A stretch of 64,000 nucleotides of DNA from LMUY01 sp964244585 (GTDB taxonomy: Bacteria; Pseudomonadota; Alphaproteobacteria; Acetobacterales; Acetobacteraceae). Position 1 is the first letter of the stretch, and every line of letters starts with the position of its first letter. Positions 49,747-58,279 of the stretch are shown piece after piece. Below the pieces are notes generated by a model. The model saw only the letters and a list, made by a program, of their open reading frames with translations, did no database searches and was not told where the DNA came from. The stretch covers positions 96,851 to 160,850 of the forward strand of contig CAXTJM010000008.1 of the NCBI GenBank assembly GCA_964244585.1. The letters run 5' to 3'. The position numbers and the translations under genes were made by a program.

Positions 49747-50642
49747 TCCGGCGCTCGATCCCGCTTGTTATGCTCGCCCTGGGCCTCTCGGGCTGCGGGC
49801 TGTTCCATCGCCGGCCGCCTGCCGCCCCGGGTCCGGCGCATTACACGCTGGGCGCCGCGTATCAGATGGGCGGCGTGTGGTACTACCCGAAAGACCAGGC
49901 GGAATACGATGCCACGGGGCTCGCCGCCGTCGCGCCCGAACAGGACGGTGCGACCACGGATGGCGAACGGTTCGACTCGTCCGCGTTGGCTGCGTCGCAC
50001 CACACGCTGCAGCTTCCAGCAATCGCCAGGATCACCAATTTGCAGAATGGCCGGCAGATCCTTGTGCGGCTCAACGATCGCGGACCGACCAATCCAGGCC
50101 GCCTGATCGGGCTGACCCGGCACGCAGCGGACCTGCTGGGCGCGGTGGATGGCACGCAGGTTGAAGTCCAACTGGACAGCGGCATGACCCGGGCGTTGAC
50201 CGACCAGGTGGGCGGCGGACCGAAGCTCGACGTGGCTGCCGCCCCGCTCGCGGCCGTGACGACGCAAGCGCTGCCGCCTCCGCCAGGCATCGGGCAGTCT
50301 GGCCGCGGGCGTATCGCAACCGGGATCGGCCGCACCACACCCGCAGCGTCCGGTGCGGCGACCCCGGCGGTGCCGGATCGCCTGCCGGACCAGGCCTCGC
50401 AGGGAGCGCCACGGCCGGGGGCGATCTACTTGCGGGCGAGCGAGTTCGGGCGGGCGGATTATGCAAGACGCGTGGCGGCGCAGCTCACGGGATTGAACCC
50501 GGATATCGAACAGGTTCGCGATGGCCGCAGCGAACGCTTCCGGGTCCGGGCGGGGCCGTTCAGGTCCGTCGCTGCGGCCGATGCGGCACTGGACCAGGCG
50601 CGGCGCGCAGGCGTAATCGACTCCCATCTCGTGGTGGAATAG
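49743..50642 (+). CDS. rlpA: RlpA-like septal lipoprotein with SPOR domain
   Basis: A 299-residue lipoprotein. TTG start overlapping the mltB stop (TTGA). The signal ends in LSGC with the lipidated cysteine near residue 17. The double-psi barrel domain (about 65-155) contains DGERFDSSALAASH with the Glu, Asp and His thought to be needed for transglycosylase activity, and VRLNDRGP. A Pro/Ala-rich linker leads to a C-terminal SPOR domain (about 220-299) that binds denuded glycan at the division septum. It fits an RlpA acting with MltB and DacC. Confidence 0.9.
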   Translation: MIRRSIPLVMLALGLSGCGLFHRRPPAAPGPAHYTLGAAYQMGGVWYYPKDQAEYDATGLAAVAPEQDGATTDGERFDSSALAASHHTLQLPAIARITNLQNGRQILVRLNDRGPTNPGRLIGLTRHAADLLGAVDGTQVEVQLDSGMTRALTDQVGGGPKLDVAAAPLAAVTTQALPPPPGIGQSGRGRIATGIGRTTPAASGAATPAVPDRLPDQASQGAPRPGAIYLRASEFGRADYARRVAAQLTGLNPDIEQVRDGRSERFRVRAGPFRSVAAADAALDQARRAGVIDSHLVVE

Positions 50643-50651
50643 GAACGGCGC

Positions 50652-51872
50652 ATGAGCCAAGATCTGACCCGGCGCGTCCTGCTCGCGGTGGCACCCGCCT
50701 TGGCGGCCGGACCGGCTCTTGCGCAGCGGCACCCCGCCGCAGCGCGGGGAGGGCGTGGCAAGCCTGCCACCGACGCGGCGCCCACCGGCAGCCCGGCCAA
50801 CACGCCATTGGGCCCGATCGACACGGCGGCGCGCTACGCCTTCGTGATGGACTTCAACACCGGGGCGACGCTGCTGGACAAGGATGCGGACGTGCAGCAA
50901 CCGCCATCCTCCATGACCAAGCTGATGACGGCCTACATCGTCTACGGCATGTTGAAGATCGGCCGGCTGAAGCTGGACCAGGACCTGCCGGTCAGCGACA
51001 AGGCCTGGCGCATGCAGGGATCGAAGATGTTCGTCCCGCAGGGTGGCAGCGTGAAGGTTGAGGATCTCATCCGCGGCATGATCATCCAGTCCGGCAACGA
51101 TGCCTGCATCGTGCTGGCCGAGGCGATCGCCGGGTCGGAAGACCAGTTCGTGGAGCTGATGAACGCCAAGGCCCGCGAACTCGACTTGACGAACACCAAC
51201 TACGCGAACTGTACCGGCTGGCCTGACGCGACGCAGCATATGAGCTGCCGGGACATCGGCATGCTGGCATCGCACATCATCCGCGACTTCCCGGAATACT
51301 ACCACTACGACAAGGAAACTTCGTTCAAATACAATGGGATCAGCCAGGAGAACCGCAATTCCCTGGTGCAGAAGGGACTGGCGGACGGGCTGAAGACTGG
51401 CCACACCGATGCCGGCGGCTACGGTTTGGTGGGCAGTGCCGACCGCGGCGGACGGCGCGTGATCCTGGTGGTGAACGGCCTGGCCTCGATGCACGCCCGC
51501 GCCGAGGAGAGCGAGCGGCTGCTGGAATGGAGCTTCCGCGAGTTCGAGAACGTGACGCTGTTCAGTGCCGGGGACGCGGTGGAAACGGTGAAGGTGTGGC
51601 TCGGCGCCGCGCCGACCGTGCCCCTGGTCGGCGGCCGCGACCTGGTGATCACCATGCCCCGGCAATGGCGCAACACGGCGAAGATCGAGGTGCAGTATGC
51701 CGCGCCGGTGTCTGCCCCTGTGGGCCGTGGGGATACGCTGGGCAAGCTGGTGGTGAGCGGCAAGGGCGTACCCGACATGCAGGTGCCGTTGCTGGCCGGG
51801 GCCGACGTTCCGCGGCAGGGCTTGCCCGGCCGGGCCGTGTCGGTGCTGAGCCACTACGTGCTGGGAAGCTGA
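50652..51872 (+). CDS. dacC: D-alanyl-D-alanine carboxypeptidase (PBP5/6 family)
   Basis: A 406-residue periplasmic penicillin-binding protein that trims pentapeptide stems. N-terminal signal MSQDLTRRVLLAVAPALAAG with twin arginines, then a low-complexity Ala/Pro/Gly spacer. Active-site motifs: SSMTK (catalytic Ser), SGN and KTGHT. The PBP5-type C-terminal beta domain spans about 300-390. The end (VSVLSHYVLGS) is short of a clear amphipathic anchor. The stop is followed two codons later, in the same frame, by the likely tmk start. Confidence 0.93.
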   Translation: MSQDLTRRVLLAVAPALAAGPALAQRHPAAARGGRGKPATDAAPTGSPANTPLGPIDTAARYAFVMDFNTGATLLDKDADVQQPPSSMTKLMTAYIVYGMLKIGRLKLDQDLPVSDKAWRMQGSKMFVPQGGSVKVEDLIRGMIIQSGNDACIVLAEAIAGSEDQFVELMNAKARELDLTNTNYANCTGWPDATQHMSCRDIGMLASHIIRDFPEYYHYDKETSFKYNGISQENRNSLVQKGLADGLKTGHTDAGGYGLVGSADRGGRRVILVVNGLASMHARAEESERLLEWSFREFENVTLFSAGDAVETVKVWLGAAPTVPLVGGRDLVITMPRQWRNTAKIEVQYAAPVSAPVGRGDTLGKLVVSGKGVPDMQVPLLAGADVPRQGLPGRAVSVLSHYVLGS

Positions 51873-51878
51873 GCGGCA

Positions 51879-52505
51879 CTGTTCATCACACTGGAAGGCG
51901 GGGAGGGGGCTGGTAAATCCACCCAGGCCAGGCGGGTGGCGGACTGGCTGGCCACCCTGGGCTTGCCCGTGCTGCTGACACGGGAGCCCGGCGGGTCGCC
52001 AGGCGCCGAGATCGTGCGCGGCTTGCTGCTATATGGCGCCCAGGATTGGTGTGCCGACGCGGAGACCTTGCTGCATTTTGCCGCCCGTGCCGAGCACGTC
52101 GCCCGCACCATCCGCCCGGCGCTGGCCGCCGGCATGGTGGTGGTGTGCGACCGGTTCTATGACTCGACCATGGCATATCAGGGCTATGGCCAAGCCGCCG
52201 ATCCGGTGCAGATCGCGGCGCTGATCGGCCTGCTGGGACTTGTGCCAGACCTGACGCTGATTCTGGACGTGTCCGCAACCGTTGCGGCCGAGCGCATGGC
52301 GGCCCGCGGCCGGGCACTCGACCGCTATGACCGGCTCGGCCCTGGGTTCCATGCCCGGATCGCAGCGGCATTTCGCCGGATCGCGGCCGATGCGCCGGAG
52401 CGTTGCAGGCTGATCGATGCCAACGCGGACACCAGCACGGTTCTGGCCGCGCTCACACAAACGATCTCCCTCTCTCTTCTGGAGAGGATCGGGATACGGG
52501 CATGA
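51879..52505 (+). CDS. tmk: Thymidylate kinase, probably CTG-initiated
   Basis: A 208-residue dTMP kinase when started at the CTG at 51879. This start yields FITLEGGEGAGKSTQ, the normal N-terminal P-loop. The first ATG/GTG/TTG in frame, GTG at 51936, lies after the P-loop and would give a dead protein. Only two codons separate the dacC stop from the CTG; GGGAAG at 51863-51868 is a possible ribosome site. Other motifs: TREPGGSPGAE, VVCDRFYDSTMAYQG with the dTMP-binding Arg, and a LID region ALDRYDR. The stop overlaps holB (ATGA). Confidence 0.9.
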   Translation: MFITLEGGEGAGKSTQARRVADWLATLGLPVLLTREPGGSPGAEIVRGLLLYGAQDWCADAETLLHFAARAEHVARTIRPALAAGMVVVCDRFYDSTMAYQGYGQAADPVQIAALIGLLGLVPDLTLILDVSATVAAERMAARGRALDRYDRLGPGFHARIAAAFRRIAADAPERCRLIDANADTSTVLAALTQTISLSLLERIGIRA

Positions 52506-53503
52506 CGGCGGCCGAGCCCCGCGAGAATTCGCGCCTGTTCGGCCACGCGGCCGTCGAGGCGCAAATCCTGGACGCGCTGCGAGGCGGCCGCTTGCATCAC
52601 GCCTGGCTGCTGACCGGGCCGCCCGGCGTAGGCAAGGTCACGCTGGCCTTTCGCTTTGCCCGCCGCCTGCTTGCCGGATTGCACCCTGGAGACACGTTGG
52701 CGGTCGACCCGGCCGCTGCGGTATTCCGACGCGTCGCCATGCGCAGCCATGCGGACCTGCTGACCGTCGAGCGGGAATGGGACGAGAAGAAAGCCCGGCT
52801 GCGCGGGGAGATCGTGGTGGACGATGTCCGTGCCGTCTCCGCCTTCCTTCGCCTGACCCCGGCGGAGGGAGGGTGGCGCGTCGTGGTGATCGACGGGGCC
52901 GAGCACATGAACCGCAGTGCCGCCAATGCCTTGCTGAAGATGCTGGAGGAACCTCCCCCCCGTGCCGTGCTGCTGCTGACATGCGACGCGCCAGGCCGCC
53001 TGCTTCCTACCATCCGCAGCCGCTGCCGCCGCCTTGGCTTGCCGCCGCTGACGTCGTCCGAGATGACGGCGGCCTTGGCGGAATACCTGCCGGACATGCC
53101 CCTGGCGGACCGGGCCCGGCTGGCCGAACTGTCCGCCGGTTCCCCCGGCCGGGCGCTGCTGCTGGCGGAGGAGAAGGGTCTCCAGCTTGCCAGCCTGGCA
53201 ACGGAGGTGCTCGACGGCATCCCGGCATTGCCGAAGCTGCGCGCCTTCGCGATCGCCGAACAGCTTGGCGGCCGGGCGGAAGACCGGTTCACCCCGTTCA
53301 TGACGCTGCTGCGCGACGCCGTCTCCGACATGGTGCGCCGGGCTGCGCGCGGCATGCCGGAGCGGCTGGCCGATTTGCGCCCCATGGCCGACTGGGTCGA
53401 AGTATGGCAGTCGCTGACCCACATCCAGGCTGAAACCGAGCGCCTGAACCTGGACCGGCGCCAGGCGCTGTTATCCTCGATTGCATTGCTGAACGGCCCA
53501 TGA
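52502..53503 (+). CDS. holB: DNA polymerase III delta prime subunit
   Basis: A 333-residue clamp-loader subunit. The N-terminal AAA+ domain has SRLFGHAAVEAQIL, the P-loop GPPGVGKVTLAF, VVIDGAEHMNRSAANALLKMLEEPP and a sensor-like SRCRRL. The usual cysteine zinc module is not evident between these. It is coupled to tmk and metG through 4-base overlaps, the order usual in alphaproteobacteria. Confidence 0.92.
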   Translation: MTAAEPRENSRLFGHAAVEAQILDALRGGRLHHAWLLTGPPGVGKVTLAFRFARRLLAGLHPGDTLAVDPAAAVFRRVAMRSHADLLTVEREWDEKKARLRGEIVVDDVRAVSAFLRLTPAEGGWRVVVIDGAEHMNRSAANALLKMLEEPPPRAVLLLTCDAPGRLLPTIRSRCRRLGLPPLTSSEMTAALAEYLPDMPLADRARLAELSAGSPGRALLLAEEKGLQLASLATEVLDGIPALPKLRAFAIAEQLGGRAEDRFTPFMTLLRDAVSDMVRRAARGMPERLADLRPMADWVEVWQSLTHIQAETERLNLDRRQALLSSIALLNGP

Positions 53504-55035
53504 ACGACACAGTCTACATCACCACGCCCATCTATTACGTGAATGGCGCGCCGCATATCGGGCACGCCTACACGTCGATCGCGGCGGATGTCCTGGCACG
53601 GTGGATGCGGCTGGAGGGCAGAAAGGTTTTCTTCCTCACCGGTACGGACGAGCATGGCCAGAAGGTGGCGCAAGCCGCCGCTGCCGCCGGGCAGGACCCG
53701 CAGGGCTTCGTGGATGGGCTCGCTGCCGAGTTTCGGGACATGGCGGCCCGGATGAACATCTCCAACGACGATTTCATCCGCACCACGGAGGATCGCCATA
53801 AGCGCGGCTGCGCGGCCCTGTGGCAGGTTTTGGCGGAGCGAGGGGAAATCTACCTCGGCCATTACGAGGGCTGGTACGCCCTGCGCGACGAAGCGTTCTA
53901 CGGGGAAGAGGAGGTGCTGACACGGCCCGACGGGACGAAGGTCTCGCCATTCGGCTCCCCGGTCGAGTGGGTGAGGGAGCCCAACTACCTGTTCCGCATG
54001 TCCGCCTGGGGTGAGCGGCTGCTCGCCTTCTACGAGGCTAACCCGGAGTTCCTGGGCCCGTTATCGACTCGCAACGAGGTCGTGAGTTTCGTGCGCGGTG
54101 GCATGACCGACCTCTCCGTCAGCCGCGCGACCTTGCGCTGGGGCGTCCCCGTGCCGGGCGATCCGGAGCAGGTGATGTATGTTTGGGTCGATGCGCTGGC
54201 CAACTACATCACCGCGCTCGGCTATCCCGACCTGTCGACGGAGCGTTGGCCGTTCTGGCCCGCGGACGTCCACTTCGTCGGCAAGGACATCGCCCGGTTC
54301 CATGCCGTGATCTGGCCGGCGTTGCTGATGGCGGCCGGCCTGCCGGTGCCGAGGCGCGTCTATGCCAATGGATGGTGGACCGTTGAAGGCGAGAAGATGA
54401 GCAAGTCGGTCGGCAACGTGGTCGACCCGCGCGACCTGGCCGATGAGTTCGGGCTGGACGCGCTGCGCTATTTCCTGATGCGGGAGATGCCGTTCGGCAA
54501 CGATGGCGATTTCAACCGCCGCGCTTTGATCGGCCGTATGAACAGTGAGTTGGCGAACGACCTTGGCAATCTGGCGCAGCGCTCGCTGTCGCTGATCGCG
54601 CGCAACTGCGACGGCCGGCTGCCCGAACGCGGCCCGGCCAGCGAGGAAGATGCGGAGCTGCTGGCCCAGGCTGCCGCGTTGCCAACCACGATGCCGCCGA
54701 AACTGCTGCGCCAAGCCTATGGCGAGGCGTTGGAGGAAGCCTGGCGCGTGATCCGGGCTGCCAACGCCTACATCGATCGGCAGGCGCCCTGGGCGTTGCG
54801 GAAGACGGATGCCGTGCGGATGGCCGCCGTGCTGCGGGTCATGGCCGATACGCTTCGCGCCATCGCGACCGTGTTGCAGCCTTTCATGCCCGGCAGCATG
54901 GCCACCATGCTGGATCAGTTGGGCGTGCCGGAAGAGGCCCGCGATTTGGCGGCGTTGGCCACCCCATTGACGGCAGGGACCGTGCTGCCGCCGCCGCAGG
55001 GCATCTTCCCGCGCCATGTCGGCGACATCGCCTAA
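53500..55035 (+). CDS. metG: Methionyl-tRNA synthetase
   Basis: A 511-residue class I synthetase. The HIGH motif appears as APHIGHAYTSIAADVLARW and the KMSKS loop as GEKMSKSVGNVVDPR. The connective domain lacks the zinc-binding cysteines (it reads GWYALRDEAFYGEEE), as in the zincless MetRS type. There is no C-terminal tRNA-binding EMAP domain, which fits the length. ATG overlaps the holB stop. Confidence 0.96.
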   Translation: MNDTVYITTPIYYVNGAPHIGHAYTSIAADVLARWMRLEGRKVFFLTGTDEHGQKVAQAAAAAGQDPQGFVDGLAAEFRDMAARMNISNDDFIRTTEDRHKRGCAALWQVLAERGEIYLGHYEGWYALRDEAFYGEEEVLTRPDGTKVSPFGSPVEWVREPNYLFRMSAWGERLLAFYEANPEFLGPLSTRNEVVSFVRGGMTDLSVSRATLRWGVPVPGDPEQVMYVWVDALANYITALGYPDLSTERWPFWPADVHFVGKDIARFHAVIWPALLMAAGLPVPRRVYANGWWTVEGEKMSKSVGNVVDPRDLADEFGLDALRYFLMREMPFGNDGDFNRRALIGRMNSELANDLGNLAQRSLSLIARNCDGRLPERGPASEEDAELLAQAAALPTTMPPKLLRQAYGEALEEAWRVIRAANAYIDRQAPWALRKTDAVRMAAVLRVMADTLRAIATVLQPFMPGSMATMLDQLGVPEEARDLAALATPLTAGTVLPPPQGIFPRHVGDIA

Positions 55036-55036
55036 G

Positions 55037-55807
55037 ATGCTGATCGATTCACATTGTCACCTTGACTACTTCACGGCGGAACTCGACGCAGTCCTGCACC
55101 GTGCGGCCGAAGCAGGCGTGGGAGAATTGGTGACGATCGGCACGACGATCGATCAATCCCAGGATATCAAGGTTTTGGCTGCGCTCCATTCGAACGTGTG
55201 GTGCACTGTCGGCGTGCATCCGCAAAGTGTCGGAAGGGCGCCCGTGCCAACGCCGGCGGCGTTGGTGGCGCTGGCGGACCACGCGAAGGTCATTGGCATT
55301 GGTGAGTCCGGACTGGACTACTTCTATGACACCGCGCCGAGAGATGTGCAGCAGGTCTCGTTCCGGGCGCATATCCGTGCAGCGCGTCTGGCGGACATCC
55401 CGATCTGCATCCATGCCCGCGCCGCGGATGACGACATCGCCGCCATCCTCCGTGAGGAGCGGGAGGAGGGCGGCCCATTCCACTTCCTGCTGCACTGCTT
55501 CTCCTCGGGCCGTCGGCTTGCCCAAGCGGCGGTGGAACTGGGAGGCTATCTCAGCTTCTCCGGCATCCTGACCTTTCCCAAGTCGACAGAGCTCAGGGAG
55601 ATCGCCCGCGACATTCCTGCCGACCGGCTGCTGGTGGAAACCGACGCACCCTATCTTGCGCCAGTGCCATTCCGCGGCAAGCGCAACGAACCCGCCTACG
55701 TGGCCAATACCGCGTCCGTGCTGGCCGATGTGCGGGGCATGATGCCCCAGCTGCTTGCTGAGCTCACGACGGCCAATTTCCGCCGCCTGTTCCGCCGTAC
55801 CGCCTGA
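55037..55807 (+). CDS. tatD: TatD family metal-dependent hydrolase
   Basis: A 256-residue TIM-barrel deoxyribonuclease-like enzyme. Metal ligands: DSHCHLDYF at the N-terminus, the Glu in GIGESGLDYFYD, His in CIHARA, His in LLHCFSSG and Asp in VETDAPYLAP. It starts one base after the metG stop, and its own stop overlaps the next gene (TGATG). TatD proteins act as 3'-5' exonucleases in DNA repair or quality control; the exact role is not settled. Confidence 0.93.
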   Translation: MLIDSHCHLDYFTAELDAVLHRAAEAGVGELVTIGTTIDQSQDIKVLAALHSNVWCTVGVHPQSVGRAPVPTPAALVALADHAKVIGIGESGLDYFYDTAPRDVQQVSFRAHIRAARLADIPICIHARAADDDIAAILREEREEGGPFHFLLHCFSSGRRLAQAAVELGGYLSFSGILTFPKSTELREIARDIPADRLLVETDAPYLAPVPFRGKRNEPAYVANTASVLADVRGMMPQLLAELTTANFRRLFRRTA

Positions 55808-56598
55808 TGCGCGTCACCATTCTGGGCTGTGGCGGGTCGGCCGGCGTGCCGCAACTCGGCGGCGTCGACGGCCATGGTGATTGGGGTGCGTGCGACCCGG
55901 CGGAACCCCGCAACCGTCGCACCCGCTCGTCCATCGTGATCGAGAGTGCGGAGGGCAAGCGTCTGCTGGTGGATACCGGCCCGGATATGCGGACGCAGCT
56001 GCTGGCGGCCGGCGTGCCACGGGTGGATGCCCTGTTGTTCACCCACAGCCATGCCGACCACATCGTGGGGCTCGATGACGTCCGCATCCTCAACCGCATC
56101 GCCAACGCTCCGCTGCCGGCCTTCGCTACCGAGTATACGTTGGCTGAGTTGGTGCGCCGGTTCGATTATGCGTTCCTGCCTTGGCGTCCGCCGGGCTTCT
56201 TCCGGCCCGTGATGGTGCCGCATCCGTTCGAGTTCGGCGACCGGCCGGAAATAGCGGGCATGCGGGTCCAGGTGTTCGAACAAGACCATCGCGTGATGAA
56301 AACGGCGGGATTGCGCATAGGCAAGTTCGGCTACTCGACAGATGTCGTCGCATTGAACGATGTCGCATTCGCCAGCTTGCATGGCGTCGACACATGGCTG
56401 GTCGGCTGCTTTCAACGTGCGTCGCATACGACGCACGCCAATGTGGAACAGGTGATCGAATGGTCGGCACGGGTCGGCGCGCGGCGCACGATCCTGACCC
56501 ATATGGGACCGGATCTAGACCACGCATGGCTGCTCAAGCGGCTGCCACCCGGCATGGAACCCGGTTGCGATGGGATGATCATCGATCTTCCCGAGTGA
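55807..56598 (+). CDS. PhnP-like metallo-beta-lactamase fold hydrolase
   Basis: A 263-residue cytoplasmic MBL-fold protein of the PhnP/cyclic phosphodiesterase group. It opens VTILGCGGSAGVPQLGG and has the metal motif LFTHSHADHIVGLDD, a distal His in EQDHRV and LTHMGPDLDH near the end. In many alphaproteobacteria it follows metG and tatD, as here. The substrate is unknown. It closes the long overlapping operon. Confidence 0.88.
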   Translation: MRVTILGCGGSAGVPQLGGVDGHGDWGACDPAEPRNRRTRSSIVIESAEGKRLLVDTGPDMRTQLLAAGVPRVDALLFTHSHADHIVGLDDVRILNRIANAPLPAFATEYTLAELVRRFDYAFLPWRPPGFFRPVMVPHPFEFGDRPEIAGMRVQVFEQDHRVMKTAGLRIGKFGYSTDVVALNDVAFASLHGVDTWLVGCFQRASHTTHANVEQVIEWSARVGARRTILTHMGPDLDHAWLLKRLPPGMEPGCDGMIIDLPE

Positions 56599-56703
56599 CC
56601 GCCATGCTTTCTAGCCAGCTACCAGTTTCCATAATATGCATTATGCGACTTGGAGATGTGGCGCGATTTGGGGTGGATGCTCACTGCACGCATCGAAAAC
56701 CAG

Positions 56704-56733
56704 CTGGCCCGACGGTGCAGTACGTCGGGCCAG
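56704..56733 (-). terminator. Hairpin terminator for the DUF892 gene
   Basis: A perfect 10-bp inverted repeat (CTGGCCCGAC / GTCGGGCCAG) with a 10-base loop. On the minus strand it is followed by CTGGTTTTCG, giving a short T-run, about 20 bases after the DUF892 stop. It could also stop plus-strand transcripts of the operon ending at 56598. The rest of the gap 56599-56703 shows nothing else. Confidence 0.6.
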
Positions 56734-56753
56734 CCGATTGCTCCCGTAGCGAG

Positions 56754-57269
56754 CTACGAGGCAGTTTTGGCGTGCTTGGCGGCCATCTTCGCCAACTTTT
56801 CTGCCATCTGGCTGGTCAACTCGTCGGCACCGTAGATGTCCGCCACAATGCCCTGCAACTTGGTCACATGATCTTTCATGCCCAGCGCCTTCGCGATCGC
56901 AGCTGCGGAACCGAAGCCAGTGATGCCGTAATGGCACATGCGCTGGTACTGGGTGACGACGACGATGTCCTTCAATTCGCCATCGTCCGGTGCTTCAGCC
57001 ACGCCGTGCTTCAAGGCTTCCTTGCAGAGGCCTTCCATACCCTTGCAATGTTCCTTCTCGACCGCCTCGCCCGCGTCTTCCAGCAACGACTTCAGGGTTT
57101 CATTGTGCTTGCCAATGCCGCTTAGCGACTCGGCGAAGTGTTTCTTGAGCTTGGCGTCGTGCACCCCTTCATTCAGGGTCGAGAGCGCCTTGATCATCTG
57201 ATCGTTGGCTGACCAGAGATCCTTGATCTCGTCAGTGTAGACTTCCTTCAGGCTTTCCGGCTTCGACAT
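56754..57269 (-). CDS. YciE/YciF-type ferritin-like protein (DUF892)
   Basis: A 171-residue four-helix-bundle protein. The pattern LKEVYTDEIKDLWSANDQMI, the helix with KHNETLKSLLEDAGE and the VTQYQRMCHYGITGFGSAAA region match the DUF892/YciF stress-induced family with Glu/His iron ligands. ATG at 57269; the frame is open upstream but unrelated. It sits just outside the left end of the tRNA-Lys element and is flanked by a terminator at 56704. Presumably a general-stress or iron/oxidative protein. Confidence 0.88.
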   Translation of the reverse strand: MSKPESLKEVYTDEIKDLWSANDQMIKALSTLNEGVHDAKLKKHFAESLSGIGKHNETLKSLLEDAGEAVEKEHCKGMEGLCKEALKHGVAEAPDDGELKDIVVVTQYQRMCHYGITGFGSAAAIAKALGMKDHVTKLQGIVADIYGADELTSQMAEKLAKMAAKHAKTAS

Positions 57270-57440
57270 GTTGGCAACCCATTTCAAGAGAGAGCTTCTG
57301 CAACGCTCTCCCGCGACGAAAGTCGCCGCGCCTGGCTGCAGGTTCCGCTTTTTGTCCACGGTCGCGCGAACCGACAGAGCGGCCTCGACCCACGGCTCGC
57401 GGCTGCCGCGTCCGCGGTCTGCCTCTAGCGCGGTCGAACT
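57270..57440. other. Gap between the DUF892 gene and the island boundary
   Basis: 171 bases that should contain the DUF892 promoter on the minus strand. I see no clear promoter match, repeats or RNA gene. The left boundary of the island begins at 57441. Confidence 0.4.
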
Positions 57441-57495
57441 CTTGGGGATCTCTGGTGGGCCCGCAGGGGTTCGAACCCTGGACCCAAGATTAAAA
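57441..57495. repeat. Left attachment-type repeat: partial tRNA-Lys copy
   Basis: Matches 60155-60208 except for a 2-base insertion (CT) and a 1-base deletion. It covers the tRNA-Lys from the anticodon loop through the T arm and acceptor strand, plus downstream flank. It cannot fold as a tRNA because the 5' half is missing. The indels show that it is not under selection. Confidence 0.85.
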
Positions 57496-57590
57496 TTCGC
57501 TCCCTGCGGCTTGCCACCAGCTGCCATGTTCCGCCATGGGTTACAGTAGAGCGCTGATCTTGATGGGTTTCAGCGGATCGCCAAAGATAA

Positions 57591-57848
57591 GACCGGGCCG
57601 CCGAAGCCGAAGGCCGCGACCCAGTGGCGATGCCGGGCTGGAAGTATCATGACTTCCGACGCTCCGGTGTCACCGCGCTAGCCGACCTCGGTTTCGCGCC
57701 GCATGTCTGCGATCGACTGCTCAACCACGTCACCAGCACGATCCAAGGCGTGGCAGCGGTCTACCAGCGGGCGGAGTTCCTGGCGGAGCGGAAGGCGGCG
57801 CTGGAGGCGTGGGCAGCGCACGAGACCGGGGCGGCGGGAGCCGAATAG
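57591..57848 (+). pseudogene. Tyrosine recombinase (integrase) C-terminal remnant
   Basis: An in-frame stop at 57588-57590 precedes this fragment. The remaining 85 residues contain the end of the catalytic domain of a tyrosine integrase: WKYHDFRRSG (His-x-x-Arg), LLNHVTST (His) and VAAVYQR with the nucleophilic tyrosine. The N-terminal arm-binding domain and the first catalytic arginine are absent. The frame from GTG 57624 may still be translated. Its place next to the tRNA-derived repeat identifies it as the element's integrase. Confidence 0.85.
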
Positions 57849-57873
57849 GGCAGCCGAGCATTGCGTCTATCCT

Positions 57874-57986
57874 CTATACCGCCATGACACATGGGACACA
57901 CGTGACACATGGGCCGGGTCGAGCGGGTTTGCCCCCGTATCGCTCTCCCGCACCAGCCTGACACATGGGACAGATGCGACACATGG
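57874..57986. repeat. Cluster of GACACATGG repeats
   Basis: GACACATGG occurs at 57886, 57904, 57961 (as the ACACATGG part of TGACACATGGGACAG) and 57978, some followed by GACA. The cluster begins with CTATACCGCC, which recurs before a similar cluster at 58959. Spacing is irregular, so this is not a CRISPR or a clean tandem array. The 181 bases between 57849 and 58029 hold nothing else I can name. Confidence 0.55.
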
Positions 57987-58029
57987 AGGGATTGAGGCGG
58001 CTGGGGGCGTTGCTGCTACCGTCTCGACA

Positions 58030-58227
58030 ATGATGATCCCCATCCCGCTTCCCTTCGTCCTGGTGCTGGCGGGTGCGCTGTATTGGCCGGTGACGTTGAC
58101 GATCGCCATCGCGCTGGCGGGCCTCGGAGCCTTCGTCCCGAGGCTTTGGGTTCGCATCGTTTGCTTCGGCCTCGCTGGGGTGTTGGTGGCAGACTGCCTA
58201 CTGGCACTCCCATTCGGGCGGGAGTGA
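58030..58227 (+). CDS. Small membrane protein of unknown function
   Basis: 65 residues from ATG (a double ATG). Two hydrophobic helices are predicted (PFVLVLAGALYWPVTLTIAI and VRIVCFGLAGVLVADCLLAL) with a short loop. No ribosome site is obvious. It lies inside the decayed island and I do not recognise it. It may be a chance frame, but the helix-loop-helix composition argues mildly for a real product. Confidence 0.4.
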   Translation: MMIPIPLPFVLVLAGALYWPVTLTIAIALAGLGAFVPRLWVRIVCFGLAGVLVADCLLALPFGRE

Positions 58228-58279
58228 CGGCGTGATAGTCTCGCCGCGCTAGGCCGATGGTGAGTCGAGGAGCGAAGGT

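Noticed and set aside
57441..57495. A second functional tRNA-Lys
   Set aside because: Only the 3' part is present; the D arm, 5' acceptor strand and part of the anticodon arm are missing and there is a deletion in the anticodon stem region.
57874..57986. CRISPR array
   Set aside because: Repeats are only about 9 bases with irregular spacing and no conserved longer repeat or cas genes.
57703..58227. A 174-codon frame linking the integrase remnant to the small membrane protein
   Set aside because: The first two thirds are out of frame with the integrase and run through the GACAC repeats; only the part from 58030 looks like protein.
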